Shown piece after piece: positions 7,156 through 15,321 of a DNA stretch of 35,500 bases. The DNA comes from Tannerella sp. oral taxon 808 (GTDB taxonomy: Bacteria; Bacteroidota; Bacteroidia; Bacteroidales; Tannerellaceae). The DNA is taken from contig MIQB01000016.1 of assembly GCA_002890585.1 (NCBI GenBank), positions 1-35,500 on the forward strand, given 5' to 3'. The notes beneath the pieces were generated by a model that was not told where the DNA came from, ran no database searches, and worked only from the letters and a program-made list of their open reading frames with translations. The translations under genes were made by a program, and so were the position numbers. The number at the start of each line of letters is the position of its first letter. The stretch's first letter is position 1.

Positions 7156-10100
7156 ATGAGCCTATACGAAGGAGCTGTAAAGAAACCGATCATGACGAGC
7201 CTCACGTTTCTGGCGATCGTCATCTTCGGGCTCTTCTCCCTATCCCGCCTGCCGGTAGACCTCTATCCGGACATCGAAACGAACACCATCATGGTGCTGA
7301 CCTACTACCCCGGCGCCAGTGCGTCGGACATTGAGACGAACGTCACCCGGCCGCTTGAGAATACGCTCAACACCGTCAGCAACCTGAAGCATATCACCTC
7401 GCGCTCGTCGGAGAACTTGTCGCTCATCCAGCTCGAGTTTGAGTATGGCAACGACATCGACGTGATCACGAACGACGTGCGCGACAAGCTCGACATGATC
7501 AAATCGCAGCTGCCCGACAACGCCGAGACGCCGATCATCTTCAAGTTCTCGTCAGACATGATCCCCATCCTCCTGCTCTCCGTCGAGGCCAAGGAGAGTC
7601 AGGCGGCGCTCTACAAGATTCTCGACGACAACGTGGCCAACCCCTTGGCGCGCATCCCCGGTGTGGGCACGGTCTCGATCACCGGCGCACCCAAGCGCCA
7701 GATCCAAGTCTATTGCGACCCTGCCAAATTGGAGGCCTACAACCTGACCGTCGAGGGCATTGGCGCCATCATCGGCGCGGAGAACCGCAACATCCCTGGC
7801 GGCAGCTTCGATATCGGCAACGAGACGTATGCGCTGCGTGTGGAGGGTGAGTTTAAGGACGCCCGCGAGATGGAAAACATCGTAGTCGGGACGGTCGGTG
7901 GCGCCAACGTCTACCTGCGCGACGTGGCGCGGGTGGTCGACACCGTGGAGGAACGCACGCAGGAGGCTTACACCAACGGCGTGCGCGGCGGCACGATCAT
8001 CATACAGAAGCAGTCGGGCGCCAACTCCGTCAACATCGCCAAGCAGGTGCTGGCCAAGCTGCCCGAGCTACAGAAGACGCTGCCGCCCGACGTGAAGCTG
8101 GGTATCATCTGGGACTCGTCGGAGAACATCCTTGAGACGATAGACAGCCTCACGGAGACGGTGCTCTACGCGCTGCTCTTCGTTGTGCTCGTCGTCTTCC
8201 TCTTCCTCGGCCGCTGGCGGGCCACGCTGATCATCTCGATCACCATCCCGCTGTCGCTCATTGCCTCGTTCATCTACTTAGCCATCACGGGCAACACGAT
8301 CAACATCGTCTCGCTCTCCTCGCTCTCCATCGCCATCGGTATGGTGGTGGACGACGCCATCGTGGTCTTGGAGAACGTCACGACGCACATTGAGCGTGGC
8401 GCGGCGCCGTCGCAGGCGGCTGTGCATGGCACGAACGAGGTGGCCATCTCCGTCATCGCTTCCACGCTGACGATGATCGCCGTCTTCTTCCCCCTGACGA
8501 TGGTCACGGGCATGACGGGCGTACTCTTCAAGCAGTTGGGCTGGATGATGTGCGTCATCATGGTCGTTTCCACCGTGGCCGCCCTCTCGCTCACGCCGAT
8601 GCTTTGCTCGCGCTTGCTGCGCCTGCAACGTAAACCCTCGAAGCTCTTCCGAGCCTTCTATCGCCCCATCCAACGCGCCCTCGACGCCCTTGATGCGGGC
8701 TACGCACGCCTCCTTGGTTGGGCCGTATGCCACCGGCGGCTCATGGTACTCATGTGCATTGCCTTCTTCGTGCTCAGTCTGCTCTGCGCACGCTCCATCG
8801 GCACCGAATTCTTCCCCCAGCAAGACAACGGCTACATCACCGCCAAGCTGGAACTGCCCGTGGGCACACGCAAGGAGGTAGCCCAAGAGTTGGCCTCCAA
8901 ACTGACGGCGGATTGGCTGAAGAAATATCCCGAGATCACCGTCTGCAGCTATGCCGTGGGGCAGGCCGACGCCACGAACACCTTCGCCGCGATACGCGAC
9001 AACGGGTCGCACATCATCACCTTCAACTTTAGCCTTACGAAAGCCAGTGAACGCAAACGATCGCAGGCGATGATTGGCGACATGATGCGTGACGACCTGA
9101 AGGCGTACCCCGAGTTCACGAAGACGAAAGTCGTGCCCGGCGGCGACAACGGCGGCATGGGCGGGCAGGCTACGGCCGACTTTGAGATCTATGGCTACGA
9201 CATGGCCACGACCGACCAGCTGGCGCAGGAGCTGCGCGCTGAGCTGCTGAAGCTCGATGGCGTCTCGGAGGTGAACATCAGCCGCGGCGATTACCTGCCC
9301 GAGTATCAAGTGGACTTCGACCGCGAGAAGCTCGCCCTGCAAGGCCTCAACCTCTCCACCGCCGGCTCGTACCTGCGCAACCGCATCAATGGCTACACCG
9401 CCTCGCAATACCGCGAGGACGGCACGGAGTCGGACATCGTCGTGCGCTACGCACCGGAGTATCGCACCAGCCTTGAGGACATTGAAGACATCCGCATCTA
9501 CAACAACCAGGGCCGCGCCGTGCGGGTGCGCGACGTGGGCACCGTGGTGGAGCGCTTCGCCCCGCCCACCATCGAGCGCAAGGATCGCGAACGCATCGTG
9601 ACCGTCTCCGCTGTGCCGAAGCCCGGGGCGCCGCTTGGCACCGTCGTGGCCGAAGGGAAAAAGCTGATCGAGCGCATGGAGACGCCGGGCAATGTGAAGA
9701 TCCAAGCCGCCGGCTCGTACGAGGATCAGCAAGACTCCTTCTCCGACCTCGGCATCTTGGCCTTACTCATCATCGTGCTCGTCTTCATCGTCATGGCGGC
9801 GCAGTTCGAATCGCTGACGTACCCCTTCATCATCATGTTCTCCGTGCCCTTCGCGGTGAGCGGCGTGCTGATGGCCCTCTTCCTGTCGCGGACGACGCTG
9901 AACGTGATGAGCCTCCTCGGCGCCATCATGTTGATCGGCATCGTGGTGAAGAACGGCATCGTGCTGATCGACTACATCACCCTCTGCCGCGAGCGCGGTC
10001 GGGCGGTGAAGAACTCCGTGGTGACGGCCGGCAAGAGCCGCCTGCGCCCCGTGTTGATGACGACCATGACGACCATCCTCGGCATGGTGCCGATGGCCTT

Positions 10101-10320
10101 CGGCCGGGGGCAAGGCTCCGAGATGTGGCGCCCGATGGGTGTCTCCGTCATCGGTGGCCTCTCCGTCTCCACCATCCTCACGCTGCTGCTCGTGCCCGTG
10201 CTCTACTGCACCTTCGCTGGCATTGGCATCAAGCGCCAACGCCGCAAGCTGCGCCGCACGCGCGAGATGGACGACTACTATCAGGCGCACAAGCACCTCA
10301 TCACGAAGGCGCCCGATTGA
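7156..10320 (+). CDS. RND family efflux permease (AcrB/HAE1-like)
   Basis: 1054 residues, full length. The N-terminal transmembrane helix (residues about 12-30) leads into RLPVDLYPDIETN. The TM4 proton-relay motif AIGMVVDDAIVVLENV carries D399 and D400, the pair needed for proton-driven export. Two large periplasmic loops and the repeated six-helix blocks are present; the second half contains GIVVKNGIVLIDY, the TM10 equivalent with its lysine. AcrB-type pumps exchange protons for drugs, bile salts, fatty acids or dyes, working as trimers in the inner membrane with the adaptor and TolC-like protein encoded just upstream. The hydrophobic-export (HAE) rather than the metal (HME) subfamily is favoured because no metal-binding Met cluster is evident. 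A 93-bp gap with an imperfect inverted repeat precedes it. Confidence 0.96.
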   Translation: MSLYEGAVKKPIMTSLTFLAIVIFGLFSLSRLPVDLYPDIETNTIMVLTYYPGASASDIETNVTRPLENTLNTVSNLKHITSRSSENLSLIQLEFEYGNDIDVITNDVRDKLDMIKSQLPDNAETPIIFKFSSDMIPILLLSVEAKESQAALYKILDDNVANPLARIPGVGTVSITGAPKRQIQVYCDPAKLEAYNLTVEGIGAIIGAENRNIPGGSFDIGNETYALRVEGEFKDAREMENIVVGTVGGANVYLRDVARVVDTVEERTQEAYTNGVRGGTIIIQKQSGANSVNIAKQVLAKLPELQKTLPPDVKLGIIWDSSENILETIDSLTETVLYALLFVVLVVFLFLGRWRATLIISITIPLSLIASFIYLAITGNTINIVSLSSLSIAIGMVVDDAIVVLENVTTHIERGAAPSQAAVHGTNEVAISVIASTLTMIAVFFPLTMVTGMTGVLFKQLGWMMCVIMVVSTVAALSLTPMLCSRLLRLQRKPSKLFRAFYRPIQRALDALDAGYARLLGWAVCHRRLMVLMCIAFFVLSLLCARSIGTEFFPQQDNGYITAKLELPVGTRKEVAQELASKLTADWLKKYPEITVCSYAVGQADATNTFAAIRDNGSHIITFNFSLTKASERKRSQAMIGDMMRDDLKAYPEFTKTKVVPGGDNGGMGGQATADFEIYGYDMATTDQLAQELRAELLKLDGVSEVNISRGDYLPEYQVDFDREKLALQGLNLSTAGSYLRNRINGYTASQYREDGTESDIVVRYAPEYRTSLEDIEDIRIYNNQGRAVRVRDVGTVVERFAPPTIERKDRERIVTVSAVPKPGAPLGTVVAEGKKLIERMETPGNVKIQAAGSYEDQQDSFSDLGILALLIIVLVFIVMAAQFESLTYPFIIMFSVPFAVSGVLMALFLSRTTLNVMSLLGAIMLIGIVVKNGIVLIDYITLCRERGRAVKNSVVTAGKSRLRPVLMTTMTTILGMVPMAFGRGQGSEMWRPMGVSVIGGLSVSTILTLLLVPVLYCTFAGIGIKRQRRKLRRTREMDDYYQAHKHLITKAPD

Positions 10321-10393
10321 CATCCCCCATTCGCCGCCTTTCCCTCGTCGGGGCGCACGATTTTTCGCTCATATATAAAGGTAAGGAGGGGAC

Positions 10394-11475
10394 GCTCCCT
10401 CGGGTGAAGCCCCAAAATGAGCCTCGGAATGGGGCTCTCCCTCAGGTTAGCCCCAAAATGAGCCTCGGAATGGAGCTCTCCCTCGGGTGAAGCTCCAAAA
10501 TGAGCCTCGGAATGGGGCTCTCCCTCGGGTGAAGCTCCAAAATGAGGCTCGGAATGGGGCGCTCCCTCGGGTAAGGCCCCAAAATGAGCCTCGGAATGGG
10601 GCTCTCCCTCGGGTAAGGCCCCAAAATGAGCCTCGGAATGGGGCGCTCCTTCGGGTGAAGCTCCAAAATGAGCCTCGGAATGGGGCTCTCCCTCAGGTTG
10701 ACCCTCAAAATGCAGTGAATTTCGGGGCTCTCCCTCGGGTTGACCCTCAAAATGCAGTGAATTTTGGGGCTCTCCCTCAGGTTGACCCTCAAAATGCAGT
10801 GAATTTCGGGGCGCTCCCTCGGGTTAGGCCCAAAATGCAGTGAATTTTGGGGCTCTCCCTCAGGTTGACCCTCAAAATGCAGTGAATTTCGGGGCGCTCC
10901 CTCGGGTTAGGCCCAAAATGCAGTGAATTTTGGGGCTCTCCCTCAGGTTGACCCTCAAAATGCAGTGAATTTCGGGCCTCTCCCTCGGGTTAGTCCCAAA
11001 ATGCAGTGAATTTCGGGGCTCTCCCTCAGGTTGACCCTCAAAATGCAGTGAATTTCGGGCCTCTCCCTCGGGTTAGTCCCAAAATGCAGTGAATTTCGGG
11101 GCTCTCCCTCAGGTTGACCCTCAAAATGCAGTGAATTTCGGGCCTCTCCCTCGGGTTAGTCCCAAAATGCAGTGAATTTCGGGGCTCTCCCTCAGGTTGA
11201 CCCTCAAAATGCAGTGAATTTCGGGCCTCTCCCTCGGGTTAGTCCCAAAATGCAGTGAATTTCGGGGCTCTCCCTCAGGTTGACCCTCAAAATGCAGTGA
11301 ATTTCGGGCCTCTCCCTCGGGTTAGTCCCAAAATGCAGTGAATTTCGGGGCTCTCCCTCAGGTTGACCCTCAAAATGCAGTGAATTTCGGGCCTCTCCCT
11401 CGGGTTAGTCCCAAAATGCAGTGAATTTCGGAGCGCTCCCTCGGGTTAGTCCCAAAATGCAGTGAATTTTGGAGC
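10394..11475. repeat. 26-unit minisatellite, unit 41-42 bp, with 83-bp higher-order repeat
   Basis: Aligned on TCCCTC, units start at 10396, 10438, 10479, 10521, 10563, 10605, 10647, 10689, 10731, 10773, 10815, 10856 and so on to 11437. Units 1-7 are type A (core ATGAGCCTCGGAATGGGG); from 10689 onward they are type B (core ATGCAGTGAATTTCGGGG). From 10939 to 11437 a 41-bp and a 42-bp unit alternate to give six nearly identical 83-bp dimers, a sign of recent expansion. Type B units hold an inverted repeat that is perfect at 10829-10851. The 41-bp units break any reading frame, so the short repeat-peptide frames here are not genes. The array separates the RND permease from the small protein at 11528. 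Confidence 0.97.
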
Positions 11476-11527
11476 CTCTTCTTATCTATTACTACCCTCC
11501 ACCCTTTATTCTCTATCCCGCTACCTT

Positions 11528-11821
11528 ATGAAATCCGTATTCATCGCCTGCGATCAGGCCCACCACGACGACGTCCTCACGATCCTCACCCACTTCAACT
11601 GCCGCGGCTACACGGCCTTCGGGCAGATCACCGGACGCGGCACCCGCACGGGCGACCCACATCTCGGTTCGCATGCCTGGCCCGCCATGAACGAGGCCAT
11701 CCTTACCATCGTCGACGACGCCGTTGTCCCCCGTCTGTTGGAAGCCCTCCGCGACCTCGACACACGCTCCGACCAACTCGGCCTCCGCGCCTTCGTTTGG
11801 AACGTGGAGGCGACCGTCTGA
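11528..11821 (+). CDS. Small PII-like protein linked to the RND pump
   Basis: 97 residues, starting MKSVFIACDQAHHDDVLTIL. I chose this ATG over the upstream in-frame one (11462) because that one starts inside the repeat array and the family begins with MK-VFIA. The protein looks like a ferredoxin-like/PII-fold trimer former: beta-alpha-beta start, RGYTAFGQITGRGT loop (comparable with the T-loop region), then HLGSHAWPAMNEAILTIVDD and GLRAFVWNVEATV. From memory, similar small proteins follow AcrB-type genes in Porphyromonas and Bacteroides, so it was probably the fourth gene of the pump operon before the array grew between them. It may regulate the pump by contact or ligand binding. Function is inferred from fold and context only. 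Confidence 0.8.
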   Translation: MKSVFIACDQAHHDDVLTILTHFNCRGYTAFGQITGRGTRTGDPHLGSHAWPAMNEAILTIVDDAVVPRLLEALRDLDTRSDQLGLRAFVWNVEATV

Positions 11822-11837
11822 GGTAAGACACTGTGGC

Positions 11838-11875
11838 TAATGATCAGCCGAGGGAGTCCTCGGACGTGATCATTA
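11838..11875. promoter_or_regulatory. Two-part hairpin between the PII-like gene and the EcoRI-type operon
   Basis: TAATGATCA (11838-11846) pairs perfectly with TGATCATTA (11867-11875). Inside, CCGAGG (11848-11853) pairs with CCTCGG (11858-11863) around a GAGT loop. The result is a 15-bp stem with a small asymmetric bulge. It starts 16 bases after the PII-like stop and ends 23 bases before the nuclease start. It could be a terminator of the pump locus, although no T-run follows, or an operator or 5' RNA structure controlling the restriction operon. Confidence 0.7.
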
Positions 11876-11898
11876 ACTATTAATATAAACCATCCCCC

Positions 11899-12738
11899 AT
11901 GTCGAAGAAGAATCAATCAAATCGGTTAACGACCCAGCACGAGGCATCGGAAGGTGCGGTAGGCATATTCGGCGACGAGGCCAAACGGCATGATACGACC
12001 GTGGCCGATGTGACGCAACTTGTCGTAAAACGCCTTCAAGATGCCTATCCGCAGCTGTCTTTTAGGCACCGGAAGAGCATCCGAAAGGAGGAGATCAATG
12101 CGGCATTGCGGAGGATCGACCCGGAACTGGGGCAGACGCTTTTCGTGCTGAATGCGGAAATCATCCCCGACGGCGGGCTCGTCGAGGTGAAAGACGACCG
12201 GGGAAACTGGAGGATCGTTCTTGTGGCTGAAGCCAAACACCAGGGGAAGGACATCGAGAACATCCGAGCCGGCAGACTTGTGGGGAAAAAGAAAGACCAT
12301 GACCTGATGAAAGCCGGCAACGCCATCGAACGTTCGCACAAAAACATCGCGGAGATCGCTAACCTGATGCTCTCCGAGTCGCATTTCCCCTACGTGCTGT
12401 TTTTGGAAGGCTCGAATGTCCTCACAGAAACCATTTCCGTCAGCCGACCTGATGGCAGGCAAGTGACGCTCGAATACCATTCAGGAATGCTGAACCGATT
12501 AGACCGGCTGACGGCGGCCAACTATGGCATGCCGATCAACACGAACCTCTGCGAAAACAAGTTCGTCACGCACGGCGACAAGACGATCATGCTTCAGGCC
12601 GCGTCCATATACACGCAAGGGGCAGGAGGAAGATGGAGCGCCGACGGCATATCGGAGGTGATGATGGAGATTGCAAAAACCTCGCTACGGGTGCTGGGGA
12701 GCGACCTCTTCAATCAGCTCACCAAGGCATCCAAATAA
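11899..12738 (+). CDS. ecoRIR: EcoRI-type type II restriction endonuclease (GAATTC predicted)
   Basis: 279 residues against 277 for EcoRI, and recognisable as a close homologue from end to end. The start MSKKNQSNRLTTQH, the segments VLVAEAKHQGKDI, AGNAIERSHKNIAEIANLML, SESHFPYVLFLEGSN and LNRLDRLTAANYGMPIN, and the end TSLRVLGSDLFNQLT all match EcoRI as I remember it. Catalytic residues keep EcoRI numbering: D91 (PDGG), E111 and K113 (VAEAK). Recognition residues N141, A142, E144 and R145 are kept, as are H114 and E192. The predicted product is a homodimer cutting G/AATTC with 5' overhangs. One difference stands out: position 138 is Lys where EcoRI has Ala. The cognate methylase follows after 12 bp. 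Somewhat lower GC than the flanks and the insertion between pump and cls suggest horizontal acquisition. Confidence 0.96.
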   Translation: MSKKNQSNRLTTQHEASEGAVGIFGDEAKRHDTTVADVTQLVVKRLQDAYPQLSFRHRKSIRKEEINAALRRIDPELGQTLFVLNAEIIPDGGLVEVKDDRGNWRIVLVAEAKHQGKDIENIRAGRLVGKKKDHDLMKAGNAIERSHKNIAEIANLMLSESHFPYVLFLEGSNVLTETISVSRPDGRQVTLEYHSGMLNRLDRLTAANYGMPINTNLCENKFVTHGDKTIMLQAASIYTQGAGGRWSADGISEVMMEIAKTSLRVLGSDLFNQLTKASK

Positions 12739-12750
12739 CGACTCGAGATT

Positions 12751-13719
12751 ATGGCACGACAGGCTACCAACGAACTGCTGCAGAAAGCCAAGAAGCTGAA
12801 GAACGACGAGTTCTACACGCAGCTCAAGGACATCGAAAGCGAGCTGCAGCACTACAAGAGTCACTTCCGCGGCAAGACGGTCTATTGCAACTGCGACGAC
12901 CCGCGCACCAGCAACTTCTTCCGCTACTTCGTCGACCACTTCCGCGAGCTGGGGCTCAAGAAGCTCATTGCGGCCTGTTACAAGGAGCAGACCCAGGATC
13001 TCTTCGACACGGCACCCTCCGAACGCGGCTTCTTCTTCGAGTACACCGGCCACGAACTCTCCGGCAACACCCCCACCACGGCCGACCTCACCTACTTCCG
13101 CGGCGACGGCGACTTCCGCAGCCCCGAGAGTGTAGACCTGCTTCGCCAGTCAGACATCGTCGTCACCAATCCCCCCTTCTCCCTCTTCCGCGAGTACGTG
13201 GCTCAACTCATCCGATGGGAAAAATCCTTCCTCATCATCGGCAACATCAACGCCCTTACCTACAAGGAAATCTTCCGCCTCATCCAAGACAACCGCGCCT
13301 GGCTCGGGGTGAACCTCGGCCGCGGCATCTCCGGCTTCATCGTGCCCGAACATTACGCCCTCTATGGCACCGAAGCCCGCATCGACCCCTCGGGACAAAG
13401 AATCATCTCCCCCAACAATTGCCTTTGGCTCACCAACCTCGACAACTTCCGGCGGCGCGAAAACCTCTCCCTCAAAAAGCGCTATATCGGCAATGAGCAA
13501 GTCTATCCGCGATACGACAATTACGACGGCATCAACGTGGATCGCACCCAAGACATCCCCTCAGATTATCCCGGGCACATGGGCGTACCCATCACCTTCC
13601 TGCACAAATTCAACCCCCGGCAATTCGAGCTCATCCGATTCCGCAAAGGCGACGACGAGCGCGACCTCTCGATCAACGGGAAATGCCCCTATTTCAGAAT
13701 CATCATCAGAAAGAGGTAG
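12751..13719 (+). CDS. ecoRIM: EcoRI-type adenine-N6 DNA methyltransferase
   Basis: 322 residues (M.EcoRI has about 326). The N-terminus MARQATNELLQKAKK with KNDEFYTQ, the segment VYCNCDDPR, the SAM-site region GDGDFRS, the catalytic motif IV NPPF (residues 140-143, within SDIVVTNPPFSLFREY), the block LGRGISGFIVPEHYALYGTE and the end DLSINGKCPYFRIIIRKR all correspond to M.EcoRI (EcoRI_methylase family, PF13651). It methylates the second A of GAATTC on each strand and so protects the host from the nuclease encoded 12 bp upstream. Gene order R then M is the same as in the EcoRI plasmid operon. The stop lies 7 bp from the convergent stop of cls, so the module ends tightly against host DNA. Confidence 0.96.
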   Translation: MARQATNELLQKAKKLKNDEFYTQLKDIESELQHYKSHFRGKTVYCNCDDPRTSNFFRYFVDHFRELGLKKLIAACYKEQTQDLFDTAPSERGFFFEYTGHELSGNTPTTADLTYFRGDGDFRSPESVDLLRQSDIVVTNPPFSLFREYVAQLIRWEKSFLIIGNINALTYKEIFRLIQDNRAWLGVNLGRGISGFIVPEHYALYGTEARIDPSGQRIISPNNCLWLTNLDNFRRRENLSLKKRYIGNEQVYPRYDNYDGINVDRTQDIPSDYPGHMGVPITFLHKFNPRQFELIRFRKGDDERDLSINGKCPYFRIIIRKR

Positions 13720-13726
13720 CCTCCCT

Positions 13727-15160
13727 TCACAGCAGCGGCGAGAAGAGCCTCAGGAACGACTCGATCAGGCGGCGAGGCAGCGGGCGACGCATCCAATCGG
13801 AGGCGCGAATGGGCATACACTCCTTGAGGTCATCCATGAACATGCGGCGGAGGCGCTCGGCAAAGGGGCGGTGATAGACAAAGGCGTTGATCTCGAAGTT
13901 GTGCTCGAAGCTGCGGAAGTCGAAGTTGGCCGACCCGATGCAAGCCAGCTCATCATCAGCGAGTAGCAGCTTAGAATGCAGGAAGCCGGCGCGATAGAAA
14001 TACACCTTGACGCCAGCCCGGAGCATGTCTTCGAGGTAAGAGTGCGAGGCCAAGTTGGCGCTGCGCGTATCCGAACGCTCGGGAAGCATCAGGCGCACGT
14101 CCACGCCCCCGAGCGCAGCCGTCTGCAGCGCCTGCGTTAGGCCTTCGGTGGGGAGGAAGTAGGGCGTCTGGATGTAGAGGTAACGCTTGGCGTTGGTGAT
14201 GCAGAAGATGAAGGCTTGCAGCAGCACACGCCACCGACCCGTAGGCCCGCCGGCCAGAATCTGCATCAGGTTATCATCGAAAAACTCCTCGTTCGGGTAA
14301 TAAGCCTTGCCCTTGACCAACTGCCGGCTGACCACGTACCAGTCGATGAGGAAGGCCGACTGCAGGCCGTGGACGCCCTTGCCCTCGATGCGAAAATGCG
14401 TGTCGCGCCACGCCCCCCAAGCCGTGCCCCGCACATAGCGGTCGGCAATGTTCATGCCCCCCATGAAGCCCGTGCGCCCATCGATGACGGCCACCTTGCG
14501 GTGGTTGCGATAGTTCACCTTGCTGGTCAGCAACGGGAAGACGACGCGCAGGAAGGCGTACACCTCAATGCCTTCGCGACGCATCTCATCGAAGAAGCGG
14601 TTGGGGACATTCCAACAACCCACATCGTCGTAAAGCACACGCACCTCGACACCGGCGCGGGCCCGCTCAATGAGCACCTGGCGCACGCAGCGCCCGATCT
14701 CGTCGTCAGCGAAGATGTAATACTGTAGGTGGATGTGATGGCGGGCGCCACGGAGAGCCTCAAGGAAGGCGTCGAACTTATCCTCGCCACGGGTGTAGAT
14801 GTCGATGCGACTGCCATAGAGCAGGGGCGTACGCCCATTCCGGTTGAGCATGTTCATCAGTGGGCGATAAGTGGGCGGCACGACGCACTTGTCCTGCCGC
14901 GGCGCATCGGCACGCAAGGGGCGCATGATGCGTCGGTAAGTGCGCCGCGAGATGATGCGCCGCCGGCGGTTGTCTTGCCCAAAGACGACGTAGAAAATGA
15001 GCCCCACGCCAGGCAGCATCAACAGGACGATGATCCACGGGATGGTCTTGAGCGGATTGCGATTCTCGAGCAAGACGACGAGTACCAAACCGAGCACGGA
15101 GATGGAGTAAAGCCCGATGAGCGTCAGGCCGAGGGCGGTATGTAGCGGAAAGTCGATCAT
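13727..15160 (-). CDS. cls: Cardiolipin synthase (phospholipase D family)
   Basis: With the start at 15160 (MIDFPLHTALGLT) the protein has 477 residues, typical of bacterial Cls. An upstream in-frame ATG (15271) would add a Pro-rich hydrophilic stretch before the membrane anchor and is less likely. Two N-terminal transmembrane helices (about residues 7-31 and 38-60) are followed by two PLD domains. The HKD motifs are NHRKVAVIDGRTGFMGG in the first and LHSKLLLADDELACIGSAN in the second. The enzyme joins two phosphatidylglycerol molecules (or PG and PE) into cardiolipin at the inner membrane. It is convergent with the EcoRI-type methylase and divergent from surE. Confidence 0.94.
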   Translation of the reverse strand: MIDFPLHTALGLTLIGLYSISVLGLVLVVLLENRNPLKTIPWIIVLLMLPGVGLIFYVVFGQDNRRRRIISRRTYRRIMRPLRADAPRQDKCVVPPTYRPLMNMLNRNGRTPLLYGSRIDIYTRGEDKFDAFLEALRGARHHIHLQYYIFADDEIGRCVRQVLIERARAGVEVRVLYDDVGCWNVPNRFFDEMRREGIEVYAFLRVVFPLLTSKVNYRNHRKVAVIDGRTGFMGGMNIADRYVRGTAWGAWRDTHFRIEGKGVHGLQSAFLIDWYVVSRQLVKGKAYYPNEEFFDDNLMQILAGGPTGRWRVLLQAFIFCITNAKRYLYIQTPYFLPTEGLTQALQTAALGGVDVRLMLPERSDTRSANLASHSYLEDMLRAGVKVYFYRAGFLHSKLLLADDELACIGSANFDFRSFEHNFEINAFVYHRPFAERLRRMFMDDLKECMPIRASDWMRRPLPRRLIESFLRLFSPLL

Positions 15161-15286
15161 GAGGGAGAGGAGGAGGGAAGGAAGAGGGTCATTTCGGGGG
15201 TAAAAGTAGGGGTGCACACGCATATACTTTCGCATATCCTCCCCGCGGCATGGGCCATTGCCCCTAATCATTCCCGATTAATCTTC

Positions 15287-15295
15287 CACTTTTGC
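15287..15295 (+). promoter_or_regulatory. Possible -7 element for surE
   Basis: CACTTTTGC lies 26 bases before the surE start and resembles the Bacteroidota -7 box TAnnTTTGY except for its first base. The same 9-mer precedes the GH3 fusion gene (32038-32046, minus). No convincing -33 element is seen. Confidence 0.35.
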
Positions 15296-15321
15296 GCCCC
15301 TATAAAAAAGAAGGATATAAT

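Noticed and set aside
8278..9732. 484-codon minus-strand frame inside the RND permease gene
   Set aside because: Antisense shadow of a GC-rich gene; His/Gly/Val-rich without any family motif.
10442..10843. Repeat-peptide genes on both strands in the minisatellite
   Set aside because: Open frames result from 42-bp units (a multiple of three); 41-bp units break the frame and no start signal or leader is present.
12633..13496. 287-codon plus frame overlapping the nuclease end and methylase
   Set aside because: Arg/Pro/His-rich out-of-frame shadow of the methylase.
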